Notes: generated from the sequence alone by a model not told the origin. 37,224 nt of DNA from an uncultured Bacteroidales bacterium (GCA_902775375.1 CACYLU010000019.1:1-37224); one strand, 5' to 3'. Positions 8,064-17,890 are shown, counted from the first letter of the stretch. Translations and numbers: made by a program.

Positions 8064-9050
8064 TTAAGCATCAAGTTCCTTCAACTCCCAACCCAGTGCA
8101 CTTGCACCCAGCACGGCAGCATCAGCATCTTTCAGCTCACTCATCAACAGTTTGCATTTGCCCTTGAAGATAGGCATTACGTTTGCATCAACAGTCTTCT
8201 GGATAGGTTTGAAGAGCAGGTCGCCTGCATGTGCCAAACCACCGAACAGGATGATAGCTTCAGGACTGCAGAATGCAATGAAGTCAACGAAAGCTTCACC
8301 CAACAACTGACCTGTGAACTCAAAGATTTCCTTTGCAATCTTGTCACCCTTCTTAGCAGCATCAAACACATCCTTTGAAGTGATATCATCAACTGGAATT
8401 TCACGTAGCAAACTAGGTTCAGTGCTTTGAGCTAATTTCTCACGTGCAGAACGAGCCACACCTGTAGCAGAGCAGTAAGCCTCCAAACAGCCCTTGCGAC
8501 CACAACCGCACAAACGGCCGTCACGACGGATAGTTACATGACCCAACTCACCTGCGAAACCATCGCAACCATATACCATCTGGCCATTAATTACGATACC
8601 ACTACCTACACCAGTACCCAAAGTAATCATGATGAAATTCTTCATACCACGAGCTGCGCCATAAGTCATTTCACCAATAGCTGCAGCATTAGCATCGTTA
8701 GTCAGGGCGGTAGGAATACCTATTCTCTCCTCAAATAAACGAGCCAGAGGAATTATGCCTTTCCAAGGGAGGTTAGGAGCGAATTCAATAGTTCCTGTAT
8801 AATAATTACCGTTTGGAGCGCCAATACCGATGCCCTTTACCTTTTCCTTACCACCATTCTTTGCAATCAGTTTCTCCAAACCGGTGCAGACAGCATCTAC
8901 GTAATCTTCAGCTTTCTCGTACTTACCAGTTTTGATCTTGTCAACGTCAACTACTGTACCACGTGCATCAACCAAACCAAACACGGTGTTTGTTCCACCG
9001 ATATCAATACCCACTACATAGGGTTTCTCAACTTTTAAAGATGAATCCAT
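8064..9050 (-). CDS. ROK-family glucokinase-like sugar kinase
   Basis: A 328-residue cytosolic kinase. The N-terminal phosphate-binding motif GIDIGGTN is at 14-21, followed by a second ATP-site motif LTNDANAAAIGE with the catalytic Asp. The ROK zinc site (GELGHVTI, then CGCGRKGCLEAYCS) is intact, and a late ILFGGLAHAGD completes the adenosine site. No DNA-binding domain is present, so this is an enzyme rather than a ROK repressor. In Bacteroidota such proteins phosphorylate glucose or related hexoses including amino sugars; nagA and a hexosaminidase nearby make N-acetylglucosamine a possible alternative. It is monocistronic: 104 bases separate it from the next minus-strand gene. Confidence 0.88.
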   Translation of the reverse strand: MDSSLKVEKPYVVGIDIGGTNTVFGLVDARGTVVDVDKIKTGKYEKAEDYVDAVCTGLEKLIAKNGGKEKVKGIGIGAPNGNYYTGTIEFAPNLPWKGIIPLARLFEERIGIPTALTNDANAAAIGEMTYGAARGMKNFIMITLGTGVGSGIVINGQMVYGCDGFAGELGHVTIRRDGRLCGCGRKGCLEAYCSATGVARSAREKLAQSTEPSLLREIPVDDITSKDVFDAAKKGDKIAKEIFEFTGQLLGEAFVDFIAFCSPEAIILFGGLAHAGDLLFKPIQKTVDANVMPIFKGKCKLLMSELKDADAAVLGASALGWELKELDA

Positions 9051-9154
9051 GATATTATATTTTTAAAGTTAAAATGTTTTTTCTGCTCACAAATTTAGCA
9101 AAGTTTGCATACACTGCAAAAATATCGGGCTAAAAAAACTACAATTTGCAATAA

Positions 9155-9991
9155 TTAGTTGATTAGCTGCAAACCATGATCGGTGATTTCTATAAGCCTA
9201 CGCTTATAAAGGTCGCCCACTGCCTTCTTAAACACCTTCTTGCTCACCTTAAAGCGCTCGTATATCTCTTCTGCAGGACTCTTATCGTGCAAGAAACAAC
9301 GCCCTCCATTGTGTTCCATATAATTTAATAAAGTATCGGCAAAATCCAATGTCTGCTGCCTACCCGAACGTTGCAGGGCTACATCCACTTTCCCATCTTC
9401 ACGTACTTGCATAATAAAGCCTTTTAGGCGGTCGCCGATTTCCAACTCTCTGAATACTTGGTTCTCATATACCAATCCTTGATATTTATTATCAATAATC
9501 ACCTTGTATCCCATGTTGGTATGTTGCCATACCAACAAATCTACCTCATCATCTGGTGCATATGGAGGCCGCTCAGTAGAGAGGTATTTCTCCACCTTTG
9601 ATGATGCCATGATACGAAAACTATCGGGATCAACATGCGCATGTATGATATAGCTACGCCCTACCTCCATTTTGCGCTTCTGCTCACGGAAAGGACAAAA
9701 TAAATCCTTCATAAGCCCCCAATCCAGAAAAGCCCCATACTGGTTCACCCACGAAACTTGCAAATAGGCAAACTCACCCACCTGCACATAGGGCATCAGG
9801 GTGGTAGCCACCAGGCGCTCTTCATTGTCGAGATAGATGAACACATCAATCTTTTGCCCTATCTCATAATTATAGGGTACATAACGGGAAGGAAGCAGAA
9901 TATTTCCTTCCTCTCCACCGTCCAAATAAAGTCCAAAATCTACTTCTTTTATAATCTCCAGTTGGTTGAATTTTCCAAGTTCAATAGCCAT
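9155..9991 (-). CDS. CvfB-like S1-domain RNA-binding protein
   Basis: A 278-residue protein using the ATG at 9991 (MAIELGKFNQLEI); a further in-frame upstream start would add an unconserved KK-rich stub. The layout is that of the CvfB/YitL family: three S1-like OB folds in series (an N-terminal unit with VDFGLYLD and NILLPSRYVP, a second around YGAFLDWGLMKDLFCPF, a third around VYENQVFRELEIGDRLKGFI), then a C-terminal winged-helix-like domain (SPAEEIYERFKVSKKVFKKAVG and DLYKRRLIEI). Members bind RNA and influence expression of other genes, including virulence factors in staphylococci. The role in Bacteroidota is not established. It is divergent from the tRNA pair. Confidence 0.85.
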   Translation of the reverse strand: MAIELGKFNQLEIIKEVDFGLYLDGGEEGNILLPSRYVPYNYEIGQKIDVFIYLDNEERLVATTLMPYVQVGEFAYLQVSWVNQYGAFLDWGLMKDLFCPFREQKRKMEVGRSYIIHAHVDPDSFRIMASSKVEKYLSTERPPYAPDDEVDLLVWQHTNMGYKVIIDNKYQGLVYENQVFRELEIGDRLKGFIMQVREDGKVDVALQRSGRQQTLDFADTLLNYMEHNGGRCFLHDKSPAEEIYERFKVSKKVFKKAVGDLYKRRLIEITDHGLQLIN

Positions 9992-10007
9992 AAGTAGTAT
10001 TTTTTTA

Positions 10008-10039
10008 CGAAGATACACTAAAGTTTGATTAAAAGCAAA
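10008..10039 (-). promoter_or_regulatory. Promoter of the S1-domain gene
   Basis: On the minus strand, TTTG, a 20-base spacer and TATCTTCG (one change from TAnnTTTG). The -7 box lies about 17 bases before the ATG at 9991, so the leader is very short. Confidence 0.6.
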
Positions 10040-10055
10040 TTTTTTGTCTATCTCG

Positions 10056-10086
10056 TTTGTCGTATCGAAAAAACTCTTTAAATTTG
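10056..10086 (+). promoter_or_regulatory. Promoter of the tRNA pair
   Basis: A perfect Bacteroidota vegetative promoter: TTTG (10056-10059), 19-base spacer, TAAATTTG (10079-10086), placing the start about 12 bases before tRNA-Phe. It lies nearly back to back with the divergent S1-gene promoter. Confidence 0.85.
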
Positions 10087-10105
10087 CAGTCGCTTTTCAA
10101 ACTAT

Positions 10106-10178
10106 GGTGTCATAGCTCAGTTGGTAGAGCAAAGGACTGAAAATCCTTGTGTCCCCGGTTCGATTCCTGGTGACACCA
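10106..10178 (+). tRNA. tRNA-Phe (anticodon GAA)
   Basis: A complete 73-base cloverleaf: acceptor GGTGTCA/TGACACC, D-arm GCTC/GAGC with AGTTGGTA loop, anticodon arm AAGGA/TCCTT with loop CTGAAAA (GAA at 10139-10141), five-base variable loop, T-arm CCCGG/CCTGG with TTCGATT loop, discriminator A. The terminal CCA is not encoded. Confidence 0.97.
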
Positions 10179-10196
10179 CTTCCCCAAAACAAGTTT

Positions 10197-10269
10197 CGGA
10201 AAGTAGCGCAGTTGGTAGCGCACTACGTTCGGGACGTAGGGGTCGGGCGTTCGAGTCGCCTCTTTCCGA
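10197..10269 (+). tRNA. tRNA-Pro (anticodon CGG)
   Basis: A complete 73-base cloverleaf starting with C as in tRNA-Pro: acceptor CGGAAAG/CTTTCCG, D-arm GCGC/GCGC, anticodon arm CTACG/CGTAG with loop TTCGGGA (CGG at 10230-10232, G37 suited to TrmD methylation), T-arm GGGCG/CGCCT with TTCGAGT. CCA is not encoded. It is 18 bases after tRNA-Phe and shares its transcript. Confidence 0.97.
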
Positions 10270-10270
10270 C

Positions 10271-10299
10271 AAAAAGGCAGGAATATTCCTGCCTTTTTT
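10271..10299. terminator. Bidirectional intrinsic terminator after the tRNA pair
   Basis: A perfect stem AAAAAGGCAGGAATA / TTCCTGCCTTTTT with T-runs on both strands, two bases after tRNA-Pro and just after the stop of the convergent phosphatase-peptidase gene. Confidence 0.92.
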
Positions 10300-10321
10300 G
10301 CTTCAATTACGTCACGAAAGT

Positions 10322-12550
10322 TTATCTATCCAACAGATCTTCTGCATTAGAGAGCGAAAGGCCAACACTGAAAATCAAATTGACATTTGAAAGTGTGCCA
10401 CTTAGGTCCCAGTCTTTATGATACTCATCAGATGGTTTATGATACCAAACTGGCATAGGGTATTTATTGGGGCGACCAAGATCAAGTGGATGGAGTCCAT
10501 TCTCTACTACTAAAGCAGGAACGCCTTTTTTGACAAAGTTGTAATGATCTGAACGGAAAAACCAACCATCTGAATTATCATCATCGAAGAAAATGGTTCT
10601 ACCTTGTGCAGCAGCTGCTGCCACATAATATTGGTCAAGGTCTGTTTCGCCACCGCCTAATACCACCACATCACTGGTTAACTCAGCAGGACCGATGCTT
10701 TCAAAATTCAAACATGCGGAAGTCTTCTCCATAGGAATCACTGGATGGTTACAATAATACTCCGAGCCAAAGAGCCCACTTTCTTCAGATGAAGGGAAAA
10801 GAAAAAGCACACTACGACGGGGGGCTTCAGGCAACTCCCTGAATTTCTTGGCAGCAAGCAACGCACCAGCTATGCCAGAAGCATTATCCGCAGCACCATT
10901 ATAGATAGAATCGCCTCGCTCATCAGGAGTACCTATGCCTAAGTGATCCCAATGTGCGTTCATTACTACCACCTCGTCAGGTTTATCCGTACCTCGTAAG
11001 ATGCCACCTACATTGCGTGTCTGTTGGATGTCGTAAGCCACAGCCATCTTCAAGTCACCTTTCACTTTGATTGAGAAACTCTTAAAGCCAGGCTTTTTTG
11101 CAGCAGCCAAAGCGTCATTCATATTCAAGCCCGCAGCAGAAAAGAGTTTTCGGGCGCCATCTTCATGAAGCCACCCCTTAACAGCCAATTCATCAGCATT
11201 ATGGGTTTCAGGATTATAGAGTGCCAGATTATCCTCCATGTGACCATTCACACATACATGCCACCCGTAACTTGCTGCATCTGTATTATGCAGCACCAAA
11301 CAACCTGCCGCCCCCTGGCGACGAGCCTCCTCGAACTTATACAACCAACGTCCGTAGTAAGTCATATTGCGTCCACGGAATAGCTTATTGTCATAATAGC
11401 CAGGATCGTTTACCATAGCTATTACAATCTTTCCTTTAACATCAATGTCAGCATAGTCATCCCAAGCATACTCAGGAGCATGTATTCCGAAACCCACAAA
11501 CACATACTCTGCTTTGGGGATTTCAACCATATCTGTAGCACGAGCAGTCCACACCACCACATCCTCAGGGTATCGCAACTCTGCTTTTTTCTTACCTTTT
11601 ACAACCAATTTGTTACCCTGAGGTTTTGCTGTAACTGCAATCATATCAAAAGGCTGATACCAGCTACCGTTAAATGCTGGTTCCAGTCCTAATTCCTCAA
11701 GTTCTTTTGCAAGATAGTTCACAGTCTTGTCCTCATAAGAAGACATCGGTTTGCGACCGCCAAACTCATCAGAAGCAATAGTCTTAATCCACCGCCTTAG
11801 CAACTGTTCATCAGCAAATCGAGCAGGTTTACCAGGTAAATTAAGCTCGTTTATAGCAGCTGCTATATCTTTCCGATACTCCTCACATGCCTGTAGACGG
11901 GCAAATGTGGCAGAGGTCATCAGACGGGCAGCATCCACGTCACTCTGCCAGTGGTAATTGGCAATAACGCGGCTTTGTCCCCACTCATAACCAAATGACA
12001 TCAGTGTGTCTTGTCGCTGAGGGTTCAGCTGTGACAATACTAACGCCATACCCCATCCACGAGAAGTATGTCCTGAAGGATAAGAACCTGTATTCCGTTC
12101 CTCTTCCTCATCCTCAGGGATCAAAGTATTTTCATTGAAATAAACATATGGGCGAAGACGCATATACTCTTCCTTAGGCTTATCTGCAGCTAAACGAAAT
12201 GTACGTATGCTACGCTTTAACAGATGCATCGTGTTAGGTGTTGTCCTCTCCGACAGTTCTATGCCGAATGCGCCACTGAAGGCCATTGCCATTGTATCCA
12301 CATCAGTAGTACCATCGAAAATTGCCCTACGCGTCCGCTCACTTGGTTTAAGTGCCCTTGCCCAATCGTGTATCGCCTTATCAGCCTCGAATAAAGGAGA
12401 ATCCTCTGCAGGAGGAGGTGGCAGGAAGGACAGGATATTTGGCAGGTCACTGGCTTGCAAATAAGGTTGCACATTCTGCGCCCAAGTAGCAGCGATGCTT
12501 ACAATCAGCACCAACAAAGTCAGCATCATACTTCTCAAGGATTGCTTCAT
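10322..12550 (-). CDS. Fusion of class A acid phosphatase (PAP2 type) and M28 metallopeptidase
   Basis: A 742-residue secreted protein; the ATG at 12550 is chosen because it gives a clean signal peptide (MKQSLRSMMLTLLVLIV, cleavage near TWA-QN). Residues about 20-250 form a complete class A acid phosphatase: K...LRPYV, YPSGHTSRGWG (158-161 for PSGH) and SRVIANYHWQSDVDAAR. From about 258 (LLRRWIKTIASDEFGGRKP) an M28 aminopeptidase with an inserted PA-like domain follows. Its metal ligands are His533 (HWDH), Asp555 (ADNASG), Glu589/590 (SEESG), Glu617 in NFESIG where Asp is usual, and His669 (SDHYNF). Both halves appear active. It lies 19 bases after nagA in one operon, so a shared role in wall or peptidoglycan-fragment salvage is possible but inferred. 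Confidence 0.88.
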   Translation of the reverse strand: MKQSLRSMMLTLLVLIVSIAATWAQNVQPYLQASDLPNILSFLPPPPAEDSPLFEADKAIHDWARALKPSERTRRAIFDGTTDVDTMAMAFSGAFGIELSERTTPNTMHLLKRSIRTFRLAADKPKEEYMRLRPYVYFNENTLIPEDEEEERNTGSYPSGHTSRGWGMALVLSQLNPQRQDTLMSFGYEWGQSRVIANYHWQSDVDAARLMTSATFARLQACEEYRKDIAAAINELNLPGKPARFADEQLLRRWIKTIASDEFGGRKPMSSYEDKTVNYLAKELEELGLEPAFNGSWYQPFDMIAVTAKPQGNKLVVKGKKKAELRYPEDVVVWTARATDMVEIPKAEYVFVGFGIHAPEYAWDDYADIDVKGKIVIAMVNDPGYYDNKLFRGRNMTYYGRWLYKFEEARRQGAAGCLVLHNTDAASYGWHVCVNGHMEDNLALYNPETHNADELAVKGWLHEDGARKLFSAAGLNMNDALAAAKKPGFKSFSIKVKGDLKMAVAYDIQQTRNVGGILRGTDKPDEVVVMNAHWDHLGIGTPDERGDSIYNGAADNASGIAGALLAAKKFRELPEAPRRSVLFLFPSSEESGLFGSEYYCNHPVIPMEKTSACLNFESIGPAELTSDVVVLGGGETDLDQYYVAAAAAQGRTIFFDDDNSDGWFFRSDHYNFVKKGVPALVVENGLHPLDLGRPNKYPMPVWYHKPSDEYHKDWDLSGTLSNVNLIFSVGLSLSNAEDLLDR

Positions 12551-12569
12551 ATATTCTTTCTCGTATAAT

Positions 12570-13724
12570 TTAGTTGTTTCTTTCGTATATCCAAGTACCA
12601 CCCATCATTACGCGCTGCACCTGCCAATTATCGTCATATGCCACAAGATTTGCCACGTAACCAGGTTCCAATAGGCCTACGTTCTTATCAATACCCAACA
12701 CTTTGGCTGGGTAATAAGAAGCCATTTGCACAGCCTTTTCCATAGAGATACCCACATATTCTACACTGTTTCTCACTGCCTTGATCATACTCAAGGCAGA
12801 GCCACATATAATCTTCCTCCCATCGGTAGCAGTACGCACAAAACAATCTTGTTCATCATCGTAGCTTACATTCATAGCTGCACAATCGGTAAACCTATCT
12901 GTAAAGAGATACAACGACTCAGGCATAAACTCGTATGCCATCCTGACCATCTCGTAAGATACATGAACACCATCGACAATTATGCCCGTCATAGGTTTAG
13001 CACGAAAAACTGCTGGTATATGACCTGGTTTTCGATGATGCATAGGAGGCATACCATTATATAAATGAGTTACTGAATGACAAGAATTCTCCAAAAACCG
13101 CAAAGTTTCCTCATAGCTTGCCGCACTATGTGCAAATGACACCCTGATGCCTTTATCTTCTATATATTTAACCTGCTTGCTTGAAATTTTTTCTGGTGAT
13201 ACAGACATCATACTAACATGATGGTTTGGATGACCAAATAAAGTCTCCAACTCTTCATCCGAGCAATTCCTCACACAATCTTCCCGATGTGCTCCTCTAT
13301 ATTCCATACTAAAATAAGGCCCCTCTAAATGCATACCCATGAAGTTGACTGGTAGCTCTGAAGGATGATTCAACAAAGCTTCCTGCATCTTCAGGTACAT
13401 AGGCAAAGTATTGCTTGGAGCAGCAGCCAGAAAGCCCGTTGTTCCTTCCTGCAGCATCGTATCACCCATTACTCGCAAATCAGCAAAGTCAGCCGTTACA
13501 CCGAAAGCCCCTCCACCTGCGCCATTTACCAACAGGTCGATAAAGCCAGGAGCCACATTATAACCTTGCATATCTATACGATGAATACTTTCAGGAATCT
13601 CTGATTCATCACACACAGCTGCAATGTTATTACCATCGATGATAATCCCAAGATGGGGAAACCTGATACCAGACTTCCTCCCATAGAACCTTGCGTTTAC
13701 CAATGCTTTTCTACTATCTCTCAT
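12570..13724 (-). CDS. nagA: N-acetylglucosamine-6-phosphate deacetylase
   Basis: A 384-residue amidohydrolase removing acetate from GlcNAc-6-phosphate, the committed step of amino-sugar use and recycling. The start at 13724 (MRDSRKALVNARF) is preferred to a longer frame that would run into the upstream terminator region. Motifs follow E. coli NagA: PGFIDLLVNGAGGG, MHLEGPYFS with the metal Glu, FAHSAAS and SVTHLYNGMPPMHHRKPG with metal His residues, DGVHVSYEMV, and LFTDRFTDCAA where catalytic Asp lies. The C-terminus has the usual GLLEPGYVANLVAYD. It is followed by the phosphatase-M28 fusion and preceded by the mutAB terminator, so nagA starts a two-gene operon. Confidence 0.92.
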   Translation of the reverse strand: MRDSRKALVNARFYGRKSGIRFPHLGIIIDGNNIAAVCDESEIPESIHRIDMQGYNVAPGFIDLLVNGAGGGAFGVTADFADLRVMGDTMLQEGTTGFLAAAPSNTLPMYLKMQEALLNHPSELPVNFMGMHLEGPYFSMEYRGAHREDCVRNCSDEELETLFGHPNHHVSMMSVSPEKISSKQVKYIEDKGIRVSFAHSAASYEETLRFLENSCHSVTHLYNGMPPMHHRKPGHIPAVFRAKPMTGIIVDGVHVSYEMVRMAYEFMPESLYLFTDRFTDCAAMNVSYDDEQDCFVRTATDGRKIICGSALSMIKAVRNSVEYVGISMEKAVQMASYYPAKVLGIDKNVGLLEPGYVANLVAYDDNWQVQRVMMGGTWIYERNN

Positions 13725-13740
13725 CTTGTCACATTCTATT

Positions 13741-13780
13741 AAAAAGATGGCTGCCCCCACCTAAAAACAGAGAGCAGCCA
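13741..13780 (-). terminator. Intrinsic terminator of mutAB
   Basis: On the minus strand TGGCTGC, a loop of about 20 bases, GCAGCCA, then ATCTTTTTAA. It lies in the 86-base gap between mutB and nagA and separates propionate metabolism from the amino-sugar operon. The loop is long, so strength is uncertain. Confidence 0.6.
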
Positions 13781-13810
13781 CCATTCTAGCATATATCAAC
13801 CATAGTTGAA

Positions 13811-15976
13811 TCAATCTTCCAGCAAAATCTCCAGGATGGTGCATGCAGCCTTAGCCACAGAGGTACCAGGACCGAAGATAGCACTTACGCCAGCCTTGTA
13901 GAGGAAGTCGTAGTCCTGAGCAGGAATCACACCACCTGCAATGACGATGATATCCTCGCGACCCAGCTTCTTTAATTCTTCAATTAGCTGAGGAATCAAT
14001 GTCTTGTGACCAGCAGCCAAAGAAGATGCGCCCACTACGTGAACGTCGTTCTCAACAGCCTCACGAGCAGCTTCCGCTGGAGTCTGGAACAATGGTCCCA
14101 TATCCACATCGAAACCACAGTCAGCATAACCAGTTGCAACGACCTTAGCACCACGGTCGTGACCGTCCTGACCCATCTTTGCCACCATGATACGTGGCTG
14201 ACGGCCTTCCTTCTTTGCAAACTCCTGAGCCAGGCGGCAAGCCTTCTCAAAGTCGCTATCATTCTTAGATTCTGATGAATACACGCCTGAAATAGTTCTA
14301 ATTACTGCTTTATAACGGCCTACGATAGTCTCGCAAGCGTCTGAAATCTCACCTAAAGTACAACGCAAACCTGCTGCCTTAACAGCCAAAGCCAGCAAAT
14401 TGTTCTTGCTCTTGCGGCCTTCAGCAAAGTCACGTACGCACTCTGTAATTTCAGCCAGAGCTGCCTGACAAGCAGCCTCATCACGGTTAGCACGCAACTT
14501 TTTCAGGTTCTCAATCTGCTCTAAGCGAACAGCAGTGTTGTCAATTTCCAGAATGTCGATCGGTTCTTCATGATCCAGACGATACTTATTGGTACCAACG
14601 ATAGTCTGAACGCCTGAGTCAATACGAGCCTGAGTACGGGCAGCTGCCTCTTCGATACGCATCTTTGGCAGACCAGTTTCGATAGCCTTTGCCATACCGC
14701 CCAACTTCTCGATTTCCTGAATATGCTCCCAAGCCTTATGCACTAATTCGTTGGTCAGAGACTCTACATAGTAAGATCCACCCCATGGGTCAATCTGCTT
14801 GCATACATTGGTCTCTTCCTGAATATAAATCTGGGTATTACGAGCAATACGAGCAGAGAAGTCAGTAGGCAATGCGATAGCCTCATCCAAAGCGTTGGTG
14901 TGCAGTGACTGAGTGTGGCCCAATGCAGCAGCCATAGCCTCGATACAAGTACGGCCTACGTTGTTGAACGGATCCTGCTCAGTAAGTGACCAACCAGAAG
15001 TCTGCGAGTGAGTACGCAATGCCAAAGACTTAGGATTAGTAGCGCCGAAACTCTTCACAATCTTAGCCCACAGCAGACGACCAGCACGCATCTTGGCTAT
15101 CTCCATGAAGTGGTTCATACCGATAGCCCAGAAGAATGAAAGACGAGGAGCGAAAGCATCAACAGGGATACCTGCGTTCACACCAGTACGGAGGTAATCC
15201 ATACCATCAGCCAAAGTGTAAGCCAACTCAATATCAGCGGTAGCACCTGCTTCCTGCATGTGGTAGCCAGAGATAGAAATAGAGTTGAACTTAGGCATGT
15301 TTTGTGAAGTATATTCAAAGATATCAGCAATAATCTTCATAGAGAATGCTGGTGGATAGATATAGGTGTTACGCACCATGAACTCCTTCAAGATATCATT
15401 CTGAATAGTTCCAGCCATTTCTTCCAACTTAGCGCCCTGTTCCAGACCTGCGTTGATGTAGAATGCCATAATTGGCAATACAGCACCATTCATTGTCATA
15501 GACACAGACATCTTATTCAATGGAATACCATTGAACAGCACTTTCATGTTCTCAAGTGAGCAGATAGACACACCAGCTTTACCAACATCACCTACCACAC
15601 GTGCGTTATCTGGGTCATAACCGCGATGGGTAGGAAGGTCAAATGCTACAGACAAACCTTTCTGACCAGATGCAAGGTTACGACGATAGAATGCGTTTGA
15701 CTCCTCAGCAGTTGAGAAACCAGCGTACTGACGGATGGTCCAAGGACGCAGAGGATACATAGCTGAATACGGGCCACGCAGGAATGGAGGAATACCAGAC
15801 ACAAAGTCCAGATGTTCCATACCCTCCAAGTCCTCCTTGGTGTAAGCGGGCTTTACATGGATATGTTCTGGGGTTTCCCAGTCGGCAGTAACAGCGTTAG
15901 CTTTCTGCCATGCAGCGCCATCGGTAGCCTGACCGAGTGCTGCATATATATCTAAGTTTTTAAAATCTTTTCTCAT
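13811..15976 (-). CDS. mutB: Methylmalonyl-CoA mutase, large (catalytic) subunit
   Basis: A 721-residue adenosylcobalamin enzyme interconverting succinyl-CoA and (R)-methylmalonyl-CoA, the key step of the succinate-propionate route of Bacteroidota. The N-terminal TIM barrel carries [20 protein letters not shown] and the substrate-binding [14 protein letters not shown]. The C-terminal cobalamin domain is intact: [20 protein letters not shown] holds the DxHxxG lower axial His, then [11 protein letters not shown] and [10 protein letters not shown]. Length is normal for the alpha subunit. The gene starts 6 bases after the stop of the small subunit, consistent with equimolar production. Confidence 0.96.
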   Translation of the reverse strand: MRKDFKNLDIYAALGQATDGAAWQKANAVTADWETPEHIHVKPAYTKEDLEGMEHLDFVSGIPPFLRGPYSAMYPLRPWTIRQYAGFSTAEESNAFYRRNLASGQKGLSVAFDLPTHRGYDPDNARVVGDVGKAGVSICSLENMKVLFNGIPLNKMSVSMTMNGAVLPIMAFYINAGLEQGAKLEEMAGTIQNDILKEFMVRNTYIYPPAFSMKIIADIFEYTSQNMPKFNSISISGYHMQEAGATADIELAYTLADGMDYLRTGVNAGIPVDAFAPRLSFFWAIGMNHFMEIAKMRAGRLLWAKIVKSFGATNPKSLALRTHSQTSGWSLTEQDPFNNVGRTCIEAMAAALGHTQSLHTNALDEAIALPTDFSARIARNTQIYIQEETNVCKQIDPWGGSYYVESLTNELVHKAWEHIQEIEKLGGMAKAIETGLPKMRIEEAAARTQARIDSGVQTIVGTNKYRLDHEEPIDILEIDNTAVRLEQIENLKKLRANRDEAACQAALAEITECVRDFAEGRKSKNNLLALAVKAAGLRCTLGEISDACETIVGRYKAVIRTISGVYSSESKNDSDFEKACRLAQEFAKKEGRQPRIMVAKMGQDGHDRGAKVVATGYADCGFDVDMGPLFQTPAEAAREAVENDVHVVGASSLAAGHKTLIPQLIEELKKLGREDIIVIAGGVIPAQDYDFLYKAGVSAIFGPGTSVAKAACTILEILLED

Positions 15977-15982
15977 GATGTC

Positions 15983-17836
15983 TTACTTCTTCAATAATTT
16001 AGCATTATATTCCTTCATTGTCTCCAGCACGTTGCAACGAACATGGATAAAGTTCTCGATACCCTCAGCCTTCAGGTCCTCCATGCAAGCAGGAGCACCA
16101 GCCACGATAAACATCGCACGGCCATTCAGGTACTTGAATGCTGGAACAGCATATTCTGCATATTCATCATCGCTTGAGCAGAGCACCACGATGTCAGCGT
16201 CAGCTGCCAAAGCAGCATCAACACCTTCTTCAACAGTCTTGAAACCCAAGTTGTCAATTACCTTGTAACCAGCTGTTGCCAGGAAGTTGCAAGAGAACTG
16301 AGCTCGAGCCTGACGCATAGCCAGGTTACCAATGGTCAGCATGAAAGCAACAGGACGCTTAGCAGCAGCCTCGGTTTCCAGACGCAAAGCCTCAAATTCA
16401 GAAGCAGCACGATCAAACTTCAGCGTAGCAATTTCAGTTTCAGTGTTGTCACCACAGCAGCAGCAAGTATCAACAGGTTTCTTACCGTTGCTTACCTCTG
16501 TAAAGTTAGGATACTGGTTGGTACCAACGAGAATCTCCTTACGCTTAGCTACGTTAGCATGACGAGTCTTGGTGCTTTCAGCTACAGCTGCCTGCACCTT
16601 ACCTGCCTTCACCTGAGCATAGAAGCCACCGTCTTCCTCAACAGCGAGGAAGAGTTTCCAAGCCTGCTCAGCGATAGCTACTGTCAAATTCTCTATATAA
16701 TATGAACCACCAGCTACATCAACGATACGTCCCATGTGACTCTCTTCTTTCAAGAGCAACTGCTGGTTGCGTGCCAAATGCTCAGAGAAGTCGTTAGGTT
16801 CTTCGTAAGTAACGTCAAACGGAGTAACAGTCATTGAATCCACACCACCCAGTGCAGCACTCATAGCCTCTGTCTGCGTACGCAGCAGGTTCATGTGAGC
16901 GTCAAATACGGTAAGGTTGTAGGTTGATGTAACAGCATGCATGTGAATCTTGCAAGCCTCCTTATTGTCAGTATAGGTAGCCATGATATTAGCCCAGAGC
17001 AGACGAGCTGCACGGAACTTGGCGATTTCCATGAAGTAGTTAGGACTAACACCCAGGTTGAAACGCATCTTCTGGTTCACTGTCTCTGCAGACACACCAG
17101 CATCAGTCAACAGGTTCAGGTATTCAGCACCCCAAGCCAAAGCATAGCCCAGCTCCTGATAGATGAATGAGCCAGCATTCTGAAGATTGAAAGCACCTAC
17201 GCCGATTACCTGATACTGTGGCAACTCAGCAGTTGCCTCAATCAGTGCCTTCATGGTTGCTACAGCATCTGGACGCTCGTGGCCACGAGTCATCATCTTA
17301 CCCATGAAGTCATAGTCGATAGAGCCCTTCAGGTCAGCCAAAGGATAGTTGTTCTTCTTGAAGTAAGCCACCAGCAACTTAGCCAGATTCTCAGCCTTCT
17401 TCATGCAGCAAGCAAAGTTCAACTCAACATATTGTGGCAAGATACCAGCTAATAATGTTTCAACGAATTGCTCATCCACCTCAGCGTGTCCAAGGCTGAA
17501 CATCAGAGAGTCAACGCCACGATTCAATACATCAAGCGCCTTCTTGTTAGCCTCAGCAGGGTCAGACACCTTAATGTCTTGACGAACAAACCAAGTGTTG
17601 TCTTTCTTCTTGTTACCTCTCAGGTAAGGAAACTCGCCTGGAAGAGAATTGATGGTCTTCAGATCCTTTACATTCTCCAGACGATAGAAAGGGAATACAT
17701 TGAATCCCTCGTTAGTTCTCCAGACAAGTTTCTTGTCGAACGGAGCGCCCTTCAAGTCGGTAGTAATCTTCTCAATCCACTGCTCGGTTGTGGTAGGAGA
17801 GAACTCCGTGAAAAGCTTTTCTTTCAATTCTGCCAT
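15983..17836 (-). CDS. mutA: Methylmalonyl-CoA mutase, small subunit
   Basis: A 617-residue partner of MutB with the same fold but no active site. The barrel part is recognisable (LWANIMATYTDNKEACKIHMHAVTS, VTPFDVTYEEPNDFSEHLARN), while the C-terminal flavodoxin-like domain lacks DxHxxG; the corresponding stretch is NLAMRQARAQFSCNFLATAG, as expected for the non-catalytic subunit. A Cys-rich patch (TCCCCGD, around residue 460) sits in the linker, which may merely be a flexible insertion. It is first in the operon, behind a TAACTTTG promoter. Confidence 0.95.
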   Translation of the reverse strand: MAELKEKLFTEFSPTTTEQWIEKITTDLKGAPFDKKLVWRTNEGFNVFPFYRLENVKDLKTINSLPGEFPYLRGNKKKDNTWFVRQDIKVSDPAEANKKALDVLNRGVDSLMFSLGHAEVDEQFVETLLAGILPQYVELNFACCMKKAENLAKLLVAYFKKNNYPLADLKGSIDYDFMGKMMTRGHERPDAVATMKALIEATAELPQYQVIGVGAFNLQNAGSFIYQELGYALAWGAEYLNLLTDAGVSAETVNQKMRFNLGVSPNYFMEIAKFRAARLLWANIMATYTDNKEACKIHMHAVTSTYNLTVFDAHMNLLRTQTEAMSAALGGVDSMTVTPFDVTYEEPNDFSEHLARNQQLLLKEESHMGRIVDVAGGSYYIENLTVAIAEQAWKLFLAVEEDGGFYAQVKAGKVQAAVAESTKTRHANVAKRKEILVGTNQYPNFTEVSNGKKPVDTCCCCGDNTETEIATLKFDRAASEFEALRLETEAAAKRPVAFMLTIGNLAMRQARAQFSCNFLATAGYKVIDNLGFKTVEEGVDAALAADADIVVLCSSDDEYAEYAVPAFKYLNGRAMFIVAGAPACMEDLKAEGIENFIHVRCNVLETMKEYNAKLLKK

Positions 17837-17890
17837 TGTAATATCAGTTAGTTAAGTTAAAAATAAGTTTCCTTTTTATTAAAAGCGGTG

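Noticed and set aside
10106-10269. tRNA pair as an integration site of a mobile element
   Set aside because: No integrase, no tRNA-end duplication and no accessory genes next to the tRNAs; the islet is 17 kb away.
10121-10421. Plus-strand open frames running through the tRNA pair
   Set aside because: They translate tRNA sequence and a terminator; the tRNA cloverleafs explain the region.
16440-16470. Cys-rich patch in MutA as a metal-binding site
   Set aside because: TCCCCGD is in a low-conservation linker between barrel and cobalamin-like domain; no partner ligands are evident, so no functional claim is made.
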